64,000 nt of DNA from Luteolibacter sp. Y139 (lineage in GTDB: Bacteria > Verrucomicrobiota > Verrucomicrobiia > Verrucomicrobiales > Akkermansiaceae): assembly GCF_038066715.1 (NCBI RefSeq), contig NZ_JBBUKT010000009.1, positions 62,001-126,000 on the forward strand, given 5' to 3'. Both the position numbers and the translations under genes were made by a program. Position 1 is the first letter of the stretch. The number at the start of each line of letters is the position of its first letter. Of this stretch, positions 25,437-35,701 are shown in pieces. The notes beneath the pieces were generated by a model. That model was not told the origin of the DNA and did not search any database. It saw only the letters and a program-made list of their open reading frames with translations.

Positions 25437-27686
25437 TTATCGCTGCTCCACCTTGATCGTCACGTCATGCTTCCCGCCATTGCGTTTGTCCGTGGCGATG
25501 AGGATGTGGTTGCCCGGCTTCAATTTGACGATCGCTTCCGCGCCGCCGGAGGAAACCTCCAGCGTGTCGCACGACCAATCCGCTTGTCCGGGCAAATTGG
25601 TGGCGAGGTGAAGGGTGCCGCCATTCGGTAATTCAGGATCGAGCACGTAGGTGGTGCCATCGCGCGGGGCGAGGATGCGCAGTGGCGATTCCGCCGGAAT
25701 GCCGGACGCAAGGGCGAAGACATCGCGCCGCCGGTTGTAGGGCGAGGCGAACCATTCCGAGTACGATGAATCCAGTAGCACGTGTCCTGAGGAATCCCGA
25801 TCCGCCGGCGAGGCGAATAGCGGCGGGCGATCCGCGGGAACCAGCGCCGTCTGCTTTTGCTCTGCCGTGCGTTTTCCCGTGAGTGGATCGATCCCGAATT
25901 CGATCAAGCCTTCCGGCCGCTCCAGCCACCGCGGCGAATGATCGCGATGCAGGCGCAGCATCGCGCGGTGGAAGATCGGCCCGGCACCGGCGACGCCGGA
26001 GACGCCCTTCATCGGCGAGTTGTCAAAGTTCCCCGCCCACACGCCGACGGTGAAGTCGCGAGTGAAGCCGAGGCACCAGTTGTCGCGGAAGTCGGAAGAG
26101 GTTCCCGTCTTCGCCGCACAACGGAAAGGAAGCTCCAGCGGCCCGCCTCGACCGAAGGAAGGTGCGCGGGCAATCGGATCTGAAAGAATGTCGGCGATGA
26201 GAAAGCAGGAAGCTGCAGAGGGTGGATGGGAAATGGCGGGGGAATCTTCCGTGCCATCATCTTTCCAAAGTCTCGTTTGATGATATCGACCGCTTTCCGC
26301 CAGCGTGGCGTAGGCATTGGTTAGATCCAACAAGCGCACCGGCGCATTGCCGAGCGTGAGGCCTAGGCCGTAGGGAGCCGGGTCAGGACCCAACGTGCCG
26401 ATTCCCAGTTCTGACAGGAGGTCATACAGCGGCCGTGGCCCGCCGATGTCATTGAGGGCCCGCATCGCGGGAACATTCAGCGAACAAGCCAGTGCCTCGC
26501 GGACGCTGACGGGGCCGCGGAAGGTGCGATCGTAGTTCTCCGGCACATCGAGCCCTTCCTTGGTGCGGAAGCGTGTCGGGATGTCGGCGACGATGGACGC
26601 GGGATGCAGCCCGCCCTTGTCGAAGGCGAGCAGCCACGTGAAGGGCTTCAGCGCGGAGCCCGGTGAGCGCGGAGTGAGGGCTCCATTGATCTGGCCGCCA
26701 TTCGGATCGCGCCAATTCCCGGAGGAGACGAGCGCGAGAATCTCCCGGGTGCGGTTGTCGAGAACCACCACCGCCGCGTGCTTGATGTGTGAGTCCGCCA
26801 GCTTGGCGAGCTCTTCGCTGACGATGCTTTCGAGATCGCCCTGGATGTCGGCATCGATCGTGGTGAGCATCTGGGTGATCGGAAGATCATTGGCGAAGGA
26901 TGATAGCCACGGTGCGACCTCCGCCTCCGGCAAGGGGCGAAGTGCGAGCGATTCGCCGCGCGCGGATGAAATACGGGAGGCATCGTAGTTCTTTGCGAGG
27001 CGCGCGAGGACCACTTCGCGACGGGCGAGCGCCCGGGCGGGATGCTTGACAGGATTGAGCCGGCTCGGTGCCTGCGGCAGACCGGCGAGCAGGGCGCTCT
27101 CCGCGAGCGAGAGATCGGCGAGCGGCTTCTGAAAATAGAAGCGGGCTGCCTCGGCGGGGCCTGTACGATGGTTGCCGTAGGGAAGCCGATTGAGGTAGGC
27201 GACGAGGATCTGGTCCTTGCTCCACGTCATCTCCAGATGTCGGGCGAGCAGGGCTTCGCGGAGCTTGGTGCTCAGGTTGCGCTTTGCCGGCGGGGAGGAG
27301 AGTTTGATCAGTTGCTGGGTGATCGTGGAGGCACCGGAGACGGTACGGCGATGAAGGATGGCGTCCTTTGTCGCTCGCATCGTCGCAAGCAGATCGACCC
27401 CACCGTGATCACGAAAGCGCCGGTCTTCCACGGCAATGGTGCAGGCGATCAGGTCATCCGGCACCTCCGCCAATGATACCGGCTCACTGCGGGTGAAGTC
27501 CGGCAGCACGAGGTGGTGGAGCGGCTTGCCATTCCGATCGAGCAGGACTGGCGAAGCGGGGGCTTCTGTTAGACCGGCAGGCAGGGGGATGCACCATGGT
27601 AGCACGAACCACACGAAAAGCCCTGCCGCCACCAGCGCCGCGGGAATCGCGAGGCGCTTGCGACGAAGGAGACGGCGGGCTTTCAC
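25437..27686 (-). CDS. pbpC: Penicillin-binding protein 1C (bifunctional peptidoglycan synthase)
   Basis: 749 residues from a GTG start. Order: one N-terminal membrane anchor, a family 51 glycosyltransferase domain (AVEDRRFRDHGGVD, GASTITQQLIKL), a transpeptidase domain with SxxK (SALK), SxN (SLN) and KTG (AAKTGTSSDFR), and a C-terminal PBP1C-type domain ending in IKVEQR. It polymerises and possibly cross-links peptidoglycan at the outer face of the inner membrane. The gene lies 19 bases after the alpha-2-macroglobulin gene, the same pairing as in Escherichia coli (yfhM-pbpC). The macroglobulin is thought to protect the periplasm from proteases when the wall is breached and PBP1C to repair it. 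Confidence 0.93.
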   Translation of the reverse strand: MKARRLLRRKRLAIPAALVAAGLFVWFVLPWCIPLPAGLTEAPASPVLLDRNGKPLHHLVLPDFTRSEPVSLAEVPDDLIACTIAVEDRRFRDHGGVDLLATMRATKDAILHRRTVSGASTITQQLIKLSSPPAKRNLSTKLREALLARHLEMTWSKDQILVAYLNRLPYGNHRTGPAEAARFYFQKPLADLSLAESALLAGLPQAPSRLNPVKHPARALARREVVLARLAKNYDASRISSARGESLALRPLPEAEVAPWLSSFANDLPITQMLTTIDADIQGDLESIVSEELAKLADSHIKHAAVVVLDNRTREILALVSSGNWRDPNGGQINGALTPRSPGSALKPFTWLLAFDKGGLHPASIVADIPTRFRTKEGLDVPENYDRTFRGPVSVREALACSLNVPAMRALNDIGGPRPLYDLLSELGIGTLGPDPAPYGLGLTLGNAPVRLLDLTNAYATLAESGRYHQTRLWKDDGTEDSPAISHPPSAASCFLIADILSDPIARAPSFGRGGPLELPFRCAAKTGTSSDFRDNWCLGFTRDFTVGVWAGNFDNSPMKGVSGVAGAGPIFHRAMLRLHRDHSPRWLERPEGLIEFGIDPLTGKRTAEQKQTALVPADRPPLFASPADRDSSGHVLLDSSYSEWFASPYNRRRDVFALASGIPAESPLRILAPRDGTTYVLDPELPNGGTLHLATNLPGQADWSCDTLEVSSGGAEAIVKLKPGNHILIATDKRNGGKHDVTIKVEQR

Positions 27687-27705
27687 GGCAGACCGCTAGA
27701 TGGAG

Positions 27706-30700
27706 TTAGAACTCCCGCGAGGCCGAGAGCGCGGTGTTGTCCGGATTGTACATCGACTCCACCTTGGCTGGCGGAGCTACGGCCTTGCCTTCCATGGTGC
27801 AGCGGGCGAGGTAGGTGATCTTCGTCTGACCCGCCTTCCAAATGCGGTCGTAGAAGAATACCGCACGGTCGGAGCGCAGCTCGCTGTGAGAGATGGTCCA
27901 GTCGTTCTCGCTGGTGCCACCGGCATTCGGGTTGGCCGATTGGCTGGCGAAGTCATTGTTCACCGCTTCCAAGATGGCGGGCAAATGATCCTCGACCACC
28001 AGGTAGCGCGAGTCGTCCTGCGGCAGATTGACCTCCAAGGTCACGCGAACCAGATCGCCGAGCTTGGCCGCTTCCAGTGGCTCGGAGGTGCCATCGGATT
28101 TCACGCGTTCGTAGAAGCGGGTGATCTCCAGGCCGTTCTTCGCCACCGGCTTCTGCGGAGCGATCGCTGGCTTCGAGGCGAGCTTCACGCGGACATAGGC
28201 CGTCTTGTCCGAGATGGCGGAAAGCGCGAGCTGGCCGCCGAGCGGGAAGTCGAAGGATACGGCAGGCTTGCCGGCTTCCAGCGTGACCTTTTGCGGGCCA
28301 TCGGCGCTGGTCAGCGTGACGGTGGCGGGTGTCTTCTCGTCATGGTGTTCCGCGTAGGTCGCCAAACCAAGCAGCGACCATGCATTGACCCACGTCGTGC
28401 GCCAGTGACCGTAAGGGTTGCGTTCCTGGATCAGCTTCTCCAGCGCTTGATCGGCTTCGCCGCCGTTGGGGTCGACCGTAGACCACGCGAGCAGCGAGAG
28501 CGCGTCGTCGTTTTCCCAATACATCCAGCTGTCGTCTTTCAAGCGCAGCTTGGTCTTGTCACGCAGGATGGCTTTCGGGTCGCTGGTGCCAGAAGCCTTT
28601 GCCGCCAAGGCAAGCAAGCAACGGGCACGCGGCGTGAGGTCCGCCATGCGATCCTTCAAGGCGTTGACGTAGGCAGCGGGCTTCTTCTCGGTCATCGCGA
28701 GAATCCAGGTCGCGCGGCAGGCGTTTTCCAGTTCGAAACTGGAGTTCGACTTGCCGATCCCGCGCAGCCCGGCTTCGAGGTGATTGCAGAGCGAGGCAAT
28801 CGCGGCGTCCGGAACTTCCGCACCCGCTCCTTTCGCGAGGATCAGGCCGAGGCCGGCATAGGACGATGCCCATGGCACCGCTTCACGATCGCCCGGCCAG
28901 TAGCCGAAGCCGCCGTCCTGGGTCTGCATGGTGAGGAGGCGGTTCACGCCTTTTTGCAGCGCCTTCTTCACCTCCTGAGGCGAGTGCTTGGCAAACGCCG
29001 GCACCACGTCACGGAGCTGATCGACGGCCAGCCATGGCATCATCGAAGAGGTGGTTTGCTCAACGCATCCATAGGGATAGTGGAGCAGGTAATCGACCGA
29101 GCCGCCTGCTTCCATCAAGCGCGAGCGGGAAAGCTCGAGCTCCAGATTGCCACGGCCCTCCAGCAGCGCTGGATCGAGTCCATCGAGCAGGTTCGCATTC
29201 TTGTTATCGAGCTTCACCAGCTTCGCTTGGCGCAGCAGCGGAACGGGATACTCGACTTGGAAGCGGGATTCGACGCGGTCGGCCAGCTTGTTCGCGAGAA
29301 CGGGAGTAAGTTGCGCGCCATCCAGCGAGACGGGCTCGGCCTTCCATGAGAAGACCGCTTCGCCGGTGTTCTTGAAGGTGACTGGGAAGATCACCGTGGC
29401 GGATCCACCGGCGGTGAGGGTGATGGTTTTCGCGGCCTCGCCGCCAGCGAGCACAGCGACCGGTTCGGAGGCCGGCGGGTTCGGCGTGAAGGTGATCTTC
29501 CAGGTACCGTTGAACTCCGAGGCGTTCTGGACCAGCGCGCGGATGTCGAGCGTGTCGCCTTCATTCGCGAAGCGCGGCGCCTGCGGTTCCACCATCAGCG
29601 GCTTGTTCACCACCAGGTCGGCCTGCGAGTGGCCGAAGCGGCTTTCGCCATGCTGGGCGATCGCGATGACGCGGTAGCGGGTCAGCGTGTCGGGCATCTT
29701 GAAGGTCGCGGTGAATTTGCCCGCGGCATCCGTGACCAATGTCGGCTGCCAACCGGCACAGGGATTGAAGTCACGGCGCATGGAGGGGGGCATGCCGCCG
29801 AGCTCGCCGTCACCGCCGCCGATGAAGAAGCCCTTGTTGTAGAAGCTCTGTTCCTCGGGGGATTCAGCGACGAAGTGGTCCAGCGTGGTGCCGCAGTCGA
29901 CCCGCAGGCTGCGGGGATCGTAGAAGTGCGCCATCGGGTCCGGCGTTTCGTAGCCCATCACGGCGAGCGTTCCCTCGTCTTCGGCATAGAGCGTGACCTC
30001 AGCATTCGCGGCGGGCTTGCCGTCGGCAAGTACGACGCTTCCCGTAAGTGCGACGTCTTCGCCGGGTAGCACGCTATCCTTCGGCATGGCGAGATTCACG
30101 GCCAGCTTGTCGCGGCGATTTTCCACCGTCAGATCGCAGTAGCCGAGGCGAAGCTGCGGCTCCTTGTACTGTCGTCCACTGTCCTGTGCACCCTTGATGA
30201 CCAGCACCGACACGTAGGCATTCGGCGCGTCATCGTCGCTGAGCGGGATCTCGATCACCGGCTTATCCGCCTTCAGCTCGATCATGAACGAGCGCAGCAC
30301 CTTCTCGCGCTCGACGGTGACCAATGCGGTGCCATCGATGGGGGAAAGCACCAGCACGCGGGCGGTATCGCCGGGCTGATAGACTTTCTTCTCGGATACC
30401 AGCTTGATCCGCACGCCGTCCTCGTAGGCCCAGGGATACTCGTCGCCGCCGTAGACGTGGATCGAAGTCACGGTGGCAAACGGGTGCCCCTCGTCATCGG
30501 TGCCGCGCAGCTCGATCTGGTGGAGACCAGCCTGCTGTGGGGCGAAGAGGAACTCGGTGCCCTTGCCGCCGGAAAGCGTCAGATCGGTGGTGGAGAGATC
30601 CTCACGGCGGCTTTCGTTGCGGACGGCTGTTCCTCCCTGTTCGTCGGCGAGCCGCACCTGGTCATTGACCTCGCGCGAAAGCTTCGCCGTCAGTTTGAGG

Positions 30701-33489
30701 TCACCATCGAAGGTCTCGCCTTGCGTGGTGACCGCGACAATGCCGAGTGGAATGCGATCACCCGCACGCACCAGCCGGTCGAGTCGCGAGATGCCGACAT
30801 AGACGGCGGCCGGATGCACGACGGTCTCCGTACGTTCATTCAGCGTCTGGCGATTTGCATCGGTCACTTCCGTGGCGATGGAAACCTCGCGCGCCATCGG
30901 GAATTCGCCATCGGGAAGCTTGGCGACGATGCGAGCGGTGCCATCGGCGGCGAGTTCGGCCTTGTCCGACTTGCTGTCGGAATGGCGCGATCCATTGTCA
31001 TCATCCCAGCGGTAGCCGAAGTAGTGATACCAGTAGCCGAAGTCCTGCGTGCGGTGATCGCCGAACAGGAAGTCGCGGAACTTCTCCGGATAGAAGTTCG
31101 TCTCGCTGATGGTGGTGAAGGTTTCCACGCCACCCTTCGCCACGGGCTGGCCTTGGTAGTAGCCGGCCTTCACTTGCAGGGCGACTTCCTTCGCGCCGAT
31201 GGCCGGCTTCTCAAGCGTGTGGGTGACCTCAAACGCATTCCGGCGGAATTCCTCGACGCGGATGCCGAGGGCAAAGCTGGCGTTTTCCTGAAGCTGGGAA
31301 CGCTCCGACCAGTCCTCCATGTTTTCGAGTTTCGCGAGTTCGTCGGGATACTCGAAGGCGATGCGGTGGTAGCCGGTGGTCTCGGCTGGAAGTTCGAAGC
31401 TCACGTCGAACCCGCCGGTCGGCGAAACCTTCACATCGCGGCGGAGGATCTCCTTGTTCTTCGGATCATTCACCACGAGCTGCGCCGGCTTGGCGGCATC
31501 GGCGACGATGGCATTGCCATTCTGGTGGCGGACGATGCCCTTCAGGTGAACGGTTTCACCCGGGCGATAGAGCGAGCGGTCGGTGAAGAGGAACACGCGG
31601 CGCTTTTCCAGCGGCGTCTCTTCCCACGAGTAGCGGACCGGAAAGCGCCAGAGGCCGACGGTGGGCAAGGTGCTATCATAGGCCACGCTGAAGCGGTCTT
31701 CGCCGAGCTTTGCTTCCAGGTGGCGGGCGGCTTTCTCCCGCGGGATCACCGCCATGCCATCGGCACCGGTCTTCGCCTGCTGCAGGCCCTTGGCGTCTTC
31801 GCCGAAGGTGGCAAGTTCGACATTTGGAAGCGGCTTGCCGGTCAGGCAGGAGAAGGCGAGTACGCGCGCTTCGCCATCGATGATCTTCCACGCGAGGCCG
31901 ATGTCGGTCAGTTGCACGAGCGCCTGCGCTACGGGCGACTTCGCCATCTCCTCATCCGAGTCTTCCTCGCCGCGGTCTTCCTTCGCGAGCGGGATGCCTT
32001 CCTTCGGCGTGCCGGCGATCTCGATGAAGAAGGCCGCGGGCGTCTTCATCGCCGGTGAGACGGGCTCATCCTCCTTCGGGAAGCCGAGCGTGTAGGGCTT
32101 GGCATCGCCAGCCAGCACCTTGTCCCAATCCAGCACCAGCGGCTGGGTGGTATCGAGCGCGGTGTCGAAGGGGATATCAAAGTCCGCGACCGTCTCGCCG
32201 CCGAGCATTTCATAGGGGAGCAAGTGGGTCGGCTTGACCTCTTTCCCATCGTGTCCGACGCCGGTGTAGTGGCGGTAGCCCTGCTGGGCGCGGATCAGCT
32301 CGGTGCCGCTCAACCGCTTCACCCGGACCTTTACCGAAGCGAGGTTCACCGTCTGGACGCGATACTTGCGATTCCCGGATGCGAGCTGGCTTTCGTCCTG
32401 GCTGGGCAAGGAGAGTTCGGGCTTGAGCGGGGCGAAGGTCACTTTCTTGGAAAAGACCTGTCCTCCCAGCGCACGGCCGTCCTGGGAGGCGATGGCGGGA
32501 TCCAGTGTGACCGTCCACTCCTCGTCACCGGAGAAATCGCCGAGCACGTGGAGCTCGTCATTGCGCACCTCCACGCGCATGTCCTTCGGTTCCGGCTCCA
32601 CCTTCACCAGCGATGGCGGCAGATCGATTGGCAGCTTCGCGTTGAAGTCCGCCACGATCTTGCGCGGCTCATCTGCAATCACGCGTGCGACGAGCTCCTC
32701 GACTTTCAAGGGCTCGATATCGCCGATCTGGCGCGTGGCATCGGCCGGAAACTTCGCCTTCCCGCTGGCATCCGGCAGGCCGGCGAGCATCGAGAGCCGC
32801 CAGTTGTCTCCCACCGGCAGCGGCTGGAGCGGTGTGACGATCAAGCCATTGGGCAGTTCCAGTTCCGGCTTCAACTCCGGCTCCTTGGGAGAATCCTGAC
32901 CGCGGCGTGCAAAGCGCTCGCTCCACGACGCACCGAGATAGCCCGGCTGCTTCAGCTTGCCGAAGGTAGCGCGCTCGGTTTTCGCGGCGACGCGCTTTCC
33001 ACCGTCCGCCTCGTAGAAGAGGAATGGCGCGGCCTTGTCAGGGGCCACTTCGCCATTGAAGCGCAGGAAGAACGCGGCGGTGCGCGGCGACCAGTCATCC
33101 ACATAGCGATCGAGCAGCGCGGCGTAGTCGACTTGAAAGGCTTGGCTCGCGACCTTCGCCAACTCGCCGGTCGGGATTTCCGAGCCGTCGAGGTGGGCGT
33201 GCTTGCCGGTCAGCTTGAAGACATACGTGGTGCCGAGCGCGGGCGGACCGGTCGGGCGGAATTCGAGCACGTTGGCCTCTTTCCAGAAGAGGGTGCCAGT
33301 CCACGCCGGCTGGATGTCCAGCCAGGGCGACAGGACTTCCTTGCCGATCCGGTCGGGGCCGGCGACGGCTCGGTCGAGGACCAATTCGATCGTGCTCTCG
33401 GGAGTCAGGGACTCCGTCGAGACGTGGAGACGGGGTGCGGCGGTGGCACTGGTAACAAGGCCCGCCAACAAGACGGCAATGGGGCGCAT
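27706..33489 (-). CDS. Bacterial alpha-2-macroglobulin with intact thioester
   Basis: Start chosen at ATG 33489 (1927 residues), which gives the signal peptide MRPIAVLLAGLVTSATA; the frame can extend to 33516. It shows MG-type beta domains, the MG2/bait region in the first two thirds, and a thioester motif, GCVEQTTSSMMPW, near residue 1470, followed by the alpha-helical thioester domain with an alpha/alpha-toroid (GGFGYWPGDREAVPWASSY). The CxEQ motif means it can covalently trap attacking proteases. Unlike the E. coli YfhM lipoprotein, no lipobox cysteine is visible, so it is predicted to be soluble in the periplasm. It is about 270 residues longer than the E. coli protein. It is immediately followed by pbpC in one operon. 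Confidence 0.93.
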   Translation of the reverse strand: MRPIAVLLAGLVTSATAAPRLHVSTESLTPESTIELVLDRAVAGPDRIGKEVLSPWLDIQPAWTGTLFWKEANVLEFRPTGPPALGTTYVFKLTGKHAHLDGSEIPTGELAKVASQAFQVDYAALLDRYVDDWSPRTAAFFLRFNGEVAPDKAAPFLFYEADGGKRVAAKTERATFGKLKQPGYLGASWSERFARRGQDSPKEPELKPELELPNGLIVTPLQPLPVGDNWRLSMLAGLPDASGKAKFPADATRQIGDIEPLKVEELVARVIADEPRKIVADFNAKLPIDLPPSLVKVEPEPKDMRVEVRNDELHVLGDFSGDEEWTVTLDPAIASQDGRALGGQVFSKKVTFAPLKPELSLPSQDESQLASGNRKYRVQTVNLASVKVRVKRLSGTELIRAQQGYRHYTGVGHDGKEVKPTHLLPYEMLGGETVADFDIPFDTALDTTQPLVLDWDKVLAGDAKPYTLGFPKEDEPVSPAMKTPAAFFIEIAGTPKEGIPLAKEDRGEEDSDEEMAKSPVAQALVQLTDIGLAWKIIDGEARVLAFSCLTGKPLPNVELATFGEDAKGLQQAKTGADGMAVIPREKAARHLEAKLGEDRFSVAYDSTLPTVGLWRFPVRYSWEETPLEKRRVFLFTDRSLYRPGETVHLKGIVRHQNGNAIVADAAKPAQLVVNDPKNKEILRRDVKVSPTGGFDVSFELPAETTGYHRIAFEYPDELAKLENMEDWSERSQLQENASFALGIRVEEFRRNAFEVTHTLEKPAIGAKEVALQVKAGYYQGQPVAKGGVETFTTISETNFYPEKFRDFLFGDHRTQDFGYWYHYFGYRWDDDNGSRHSDSKSDKAELAADGTARIVAKLPDGEFPMAREVSIATEVTDANRQTLNERTETVVHPAAVYVGISRLDRLVRAGDRIPLGIVAVTTQGETFDGDLKLTAKLSREVNDQVRLADEQGGTAVRNESRREDLSTTDLTLSGGKGTEFLFAPQQAGLHQIELRGTDDEGHPFATVTSIHVYGGDEYPWAYEDGVRIKLVSEKKVYQPGDTARVLVLSPIDGTALVTVEREKVLRSFMIELKADKPVIEIPLSDDDAPNAYVSVLVIKGAQDSGRQYKEPQLRLGYCDLTVENRRDKLAVNLAMPKDSVLPGEDVALTGSVVLADGKPAANAEVTLYAEDEGTLAVMGYETPDPMAHFYDPRSLRVDCGTTLDHFVAESPEEQSFYNKGFFIGGGDGELGGMPPSMRRDFNPCAGWQPTLVTDAAGKFTATFKMPDTLTRYRVIAIAQHGESRFGHSQADLVVNKPLMVEPQAPRFANEGDTLDIRALVQNASEFNGTWKITFTPNPPASEPVAVLAGGEAAKTITLTAGGSATVIFPVTFKNTGEAVFSWKAEPVSLDGAQLTPVLANKLADRVESRFQVEYPVPLLRQAKLVKLDNKNANLLDGLDPALLEGRGNLELELSRSRLMEAGGSVDYLLHYPYGCVEQTTSSMMPWLAVDQLRDVVPAFAKHSPQEVKKALQKGVNRLLTMQTQDGGFGYWPGDREAVPWASSYAGLGLILAKGAGAEVPDAAIASLCNHLEAGLRGIGKSNSSFELENACRATWILAMTEKKPAAYVNALKDRMADLTPRARCLLALAAKASGTSDPKAILRDKTKLRLKDDSWMYWENDDALSLLAWSTVDPNGGEADQALEKLIQERNPYGHWRTTWVNAWSLLGLATYAEHHDEKTPATVTLTSADGPQKVTLEAGKPAVSFDFPLGGQLALSAISDKTAYVRVKLASKPAIAPQKPVAKNGLEITRFYERVKSDGTSEPLEAAKLGDLVRVTLEVNLPQDDSRYLVVEDHLPAILEAVNNDFASQSANPNAGGTSENDWTISHSELRSDRAVFFYDRIWKAGQTKITYLARCTMEGKAVAPPAKVESMYNPDNTALSASREF

Positions 33490-33610
33490 GGACGTGTGGA
33501 TGAGGTTCCAGCCCATGATACGAAATCAGGGCCGGGAGACATGTCATGCCCGGCGGGAAAATTTTGCAATGAAAGGCTGTGTGAAGATTTCGAGAAACGC
33601 GCGAATGCAG

Positions 33611-33694
33611 TCGGGATTTCCCGGGGTGGCCATGGGAGAAATCCCGAGGTTTCGAATGCGTCAGAGCTGTTTCGGCCGCACACGGCGTGTGCGG
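33611..33694. other. Two hairpins upstream of the alpha-2-macroglobulin operon
   Basis: Hairpin A has a 9-base stem TCGGGATTT/AAATCCCGA (33611-33619 with 33639-33647). Hairpin B has an 8-base stem CCGCACAC/GTGTGCGG (33676-33694) with a 3-base loop. Both fall between the stop of the beta-helix gene (33706) and the start of the macroglobulin gene (33489), both on the minus strand. Neither has a T-tract, so they could act as leader structures, operators or a repeat element. Confidence 0.4.
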
Positions 33695-33705
33695 ACCACC
33701 TTGCC

Positions 33706-35637
33706 TCACTGGGAGACTGACAGCCGGACGAAGCGCTTGCCGTCCGTCAGCGGGAAGTCCCGCCAGTAGCTGCCGCTGCCATCGCTTTGCTCGGATGGGA
33801 TCGCTGCGGGCCAAGCACCGAGATTCACGGACGACTGCACCTCGTAGGCGAGTTCGGGGGCCTGCTTGCGATAGCGGAAGCGGAAGACATTGCCCGTCTT
33901 TCCGCCCGTCGGGGCCAGGTTGGCATCTGGCAACGCGGGATTCATCCCCTGCGAATACTCCACCAGGTTGCGCACGCCGTCCGCGTCAGGATCATCGTCA
34001 TTTCCTGCGGGAGGGCCGCCGTCAGGCAAGCTGAAGTGCACATCGCGCCATGATTGCAGGTTCGTCATGAATTCATGCGCCCCGGCATCCACCCGGCCAT
34101 TCGCCTGGCGCGAGGCTCCGAAGAAATCCTTCTCCCCGGTGTGAGGAATGAACTGGGGAGAGGTGCGGTCGCGGGCAAACGAAGTCTCGGTGATCTTGAA
34201 GTCGGCCGCGGCGGGGGTCGCACTTGGCACCGCCACTACGAAACCCGGATCGTGAAAGGTTGAGTTCGCGTCGCTACCGATCGCCGTGCGCCACGCGGCA
34301 AGGCCATTGTAGGACTTGTTTCCCTGATTGCTGCCACTGCCGGTCGGGTTCAGGCCGAACTCGATGTCCGCCTCGTTGCCCTCGCAGAAGTAGATGTTCC
34401 AATCGAAGACATTGCTCGGCCCAAAGGCACGCTGCGCCGCCGTGCCACCTTCGACGTAGTGGATGATCATCTGCTTCGTTGTCGCGTTTGCCCAGATGAT
34501 GTTGTTCCTGAATAGGTTCTTCTCCAGGTAGAACTGCAGCGTGATCTGTCCACCTCCCGTTTCCTCGGTGTCGTTGCGGAAGAGGGTATTGTTCTGCACC
34601 TCGCAGGCCCGGGTCTTGCCGCGGTTCGAGTCGTAGCCACCCATGATGATCCCGGCGGCGTGATTGTGGTGCAGGAGGTTGTTTCTCAGCAGGATGCCTT
34701 CGGTGAAACCGGCGGCGTTCTCGCTGGCGAGCTCGATGCCGAAATTGGAGCCATACACGTGGTTGCGCTCCACGGCGATGTTGGCGCCGCCGTCGATGTA
34801 GATGCCCGCCGCCGAGCGCTCTCCTCCGCCGGTGGTGAAATTGCCGCCGTAGCCGGGGTTGTAGGCGCTATCGATCCCGTGGACCAGATTCTCTCGCACC
34901 ACGCCACCGCGCGCGCGGTCCGTGGCCGTGGTGGGAGCGGAGCCCTCGTAGCCGATCAGGTCGATGCCGATGTTGTTGCAGTTGTAGACGTGATTCCGGC
35001 TTACCACGAAATTCGTCACATTGCCATTTAGCACCACGGATTCGCTTTGGCCGGTGCGGAGGTCATGGACCTCGTTGTTGTCCAGCACCAGGCCATCGAT
35101 GGGCGTGGTGGATGTGCCGTAGACGCAGATCCCGAAGCCGTTCCCGTTCTTGGTGGTATTGCTCTGCCAGATGTCGTGGACCTTGCAGTCCAGCACTTTC
35201 AAGCCGCTCCCGCTGCCCTCGATCTGGATGCCCGCTGGCAACTGCGCTGCAACCGTGGTCTTGAAGTTCCGCACCTCCAGCCCGCGCAGGTGGACGTGAT
35301 TGCAATTCACCACCGCCACCAAGCCTGCCCTGTCGCCGGCAGGGACGCTGAGTGTGGCACCATCAATTATAGCGACTTCGCTTTGATACGCTTGAATGAC
35401 GATGGGTGCCGCCGCCGTGCCGCTCTTGTCGGAAAGCATCAGCCGCTCGGGATAGACTCCGGCATGCAGATACAGAGTGTCGCCGGCAGCGAGCAGCGGC
35501 GCCGCGTGCGAAAAGGTTTTCCATGGCTGTGCAAAGCTGCCCGGCCCTGCGTCGCTTCCGGTGGGGCTCAGGTGGTAGTCCGCCGCCGCAAGAGGAAGGG
35601 CGGATAGGAAGATCATCGGCGAGACCCGGAACATCAT
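33706..35637 (-). CDS. Secreted right-handed beta-helix protein with Ca-binding C-terminal module
   Basis: Start placed at ATG 35637, preceded by CGGAG; the adjacent ATG 35634 is equally possible. A signal peptide follows (MIFLSALPLAAADYH). Residues about 20-480 form a parallel beta-helix of the pectate-lyase/DUF1565 type, opening with HLSPTGSDAGPGSFAQPWKT. Many coils carry asparagine-rich turns (RNHVYNCNNIGIDL). The C-terminal about 120 residues hold a DDDPDADGVRNLVEY calcium-binding repeat and the sandwich domain (YEVQSSVNLGAW … FVRLSVSQ) also seen in three other secreted proteins here. It is probably a carbohydrate-active or carbohydrate-binding protein; catalysis is not provable from sequence. 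Confidence 0.8.
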   Translation of the reverse strand: MMFRVSPMIFLSALPLAAADYHLSPTGSDAGPGSFAQPWKTFSHAAPLLAAGDTLYLHAGVYPERLMLSDKSGTAAAPIVIQAYQSEVAIIDGATLSVPAGDRAGLVAVVNCNHVHLRGLEVRNFKTTVAAQLPAGIQIEGSGSGLKVLDCKVHDIWQSNTTKNGNGFGICVYGTSTTPIDGLVLDNNEVHDLRTGQSESVVLNGNVTNFVVSRNHVYNCNNIGIDLIGYEGSAPTTATDRARGGVVRENLVHGIDSAYNPGYGGNFTTGGGERSAAGIYIDGGANIAVERNHVYGSNFGIELASENAAGFTEGILLRNNLLHHNHAAGIIMGGYDSNRGKTRACEVQNNTLFRNDTEETGGGQITLQFYLEKNLFRNNIIWANATTKQMIIHYVEGGTAAQRAFGPSNVFDWNIYFCEGNEADIEFGLNPTGSGSNQGNKSYNGLAAWRTAIGSDANSTFHDPGFVVAVPSATPAAADFKITETSFARDRTSPQFIPHTGEKDFFGASRQANGRVDAGAHEFMTNLQSWRDVHFSLPDGGPPAGNDDDPDADGVRNLVEYSQGMNPALPDANLAPTGGKTGNVFRFRYRKQAPELAYEVQSSVNLGAWPAAIPSEQSDGSGSYWRDFPLTDGKRFVRLSVSQ

Positions 35638-35701
35638 GCTCCGATCACTGTACACCAATCGCGGGGAAGCGATCCTCTTTTCCCGAACTCCAAATTTTGT
35701 G

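Noticed and set aside
27700-32058. Plus-strand open frames of 549 and 533 codons
   Set aside because: Both lie antisense to the alpha-2-macroglobulin gene; the second starts near 30457. Neither has a recognisable domain.
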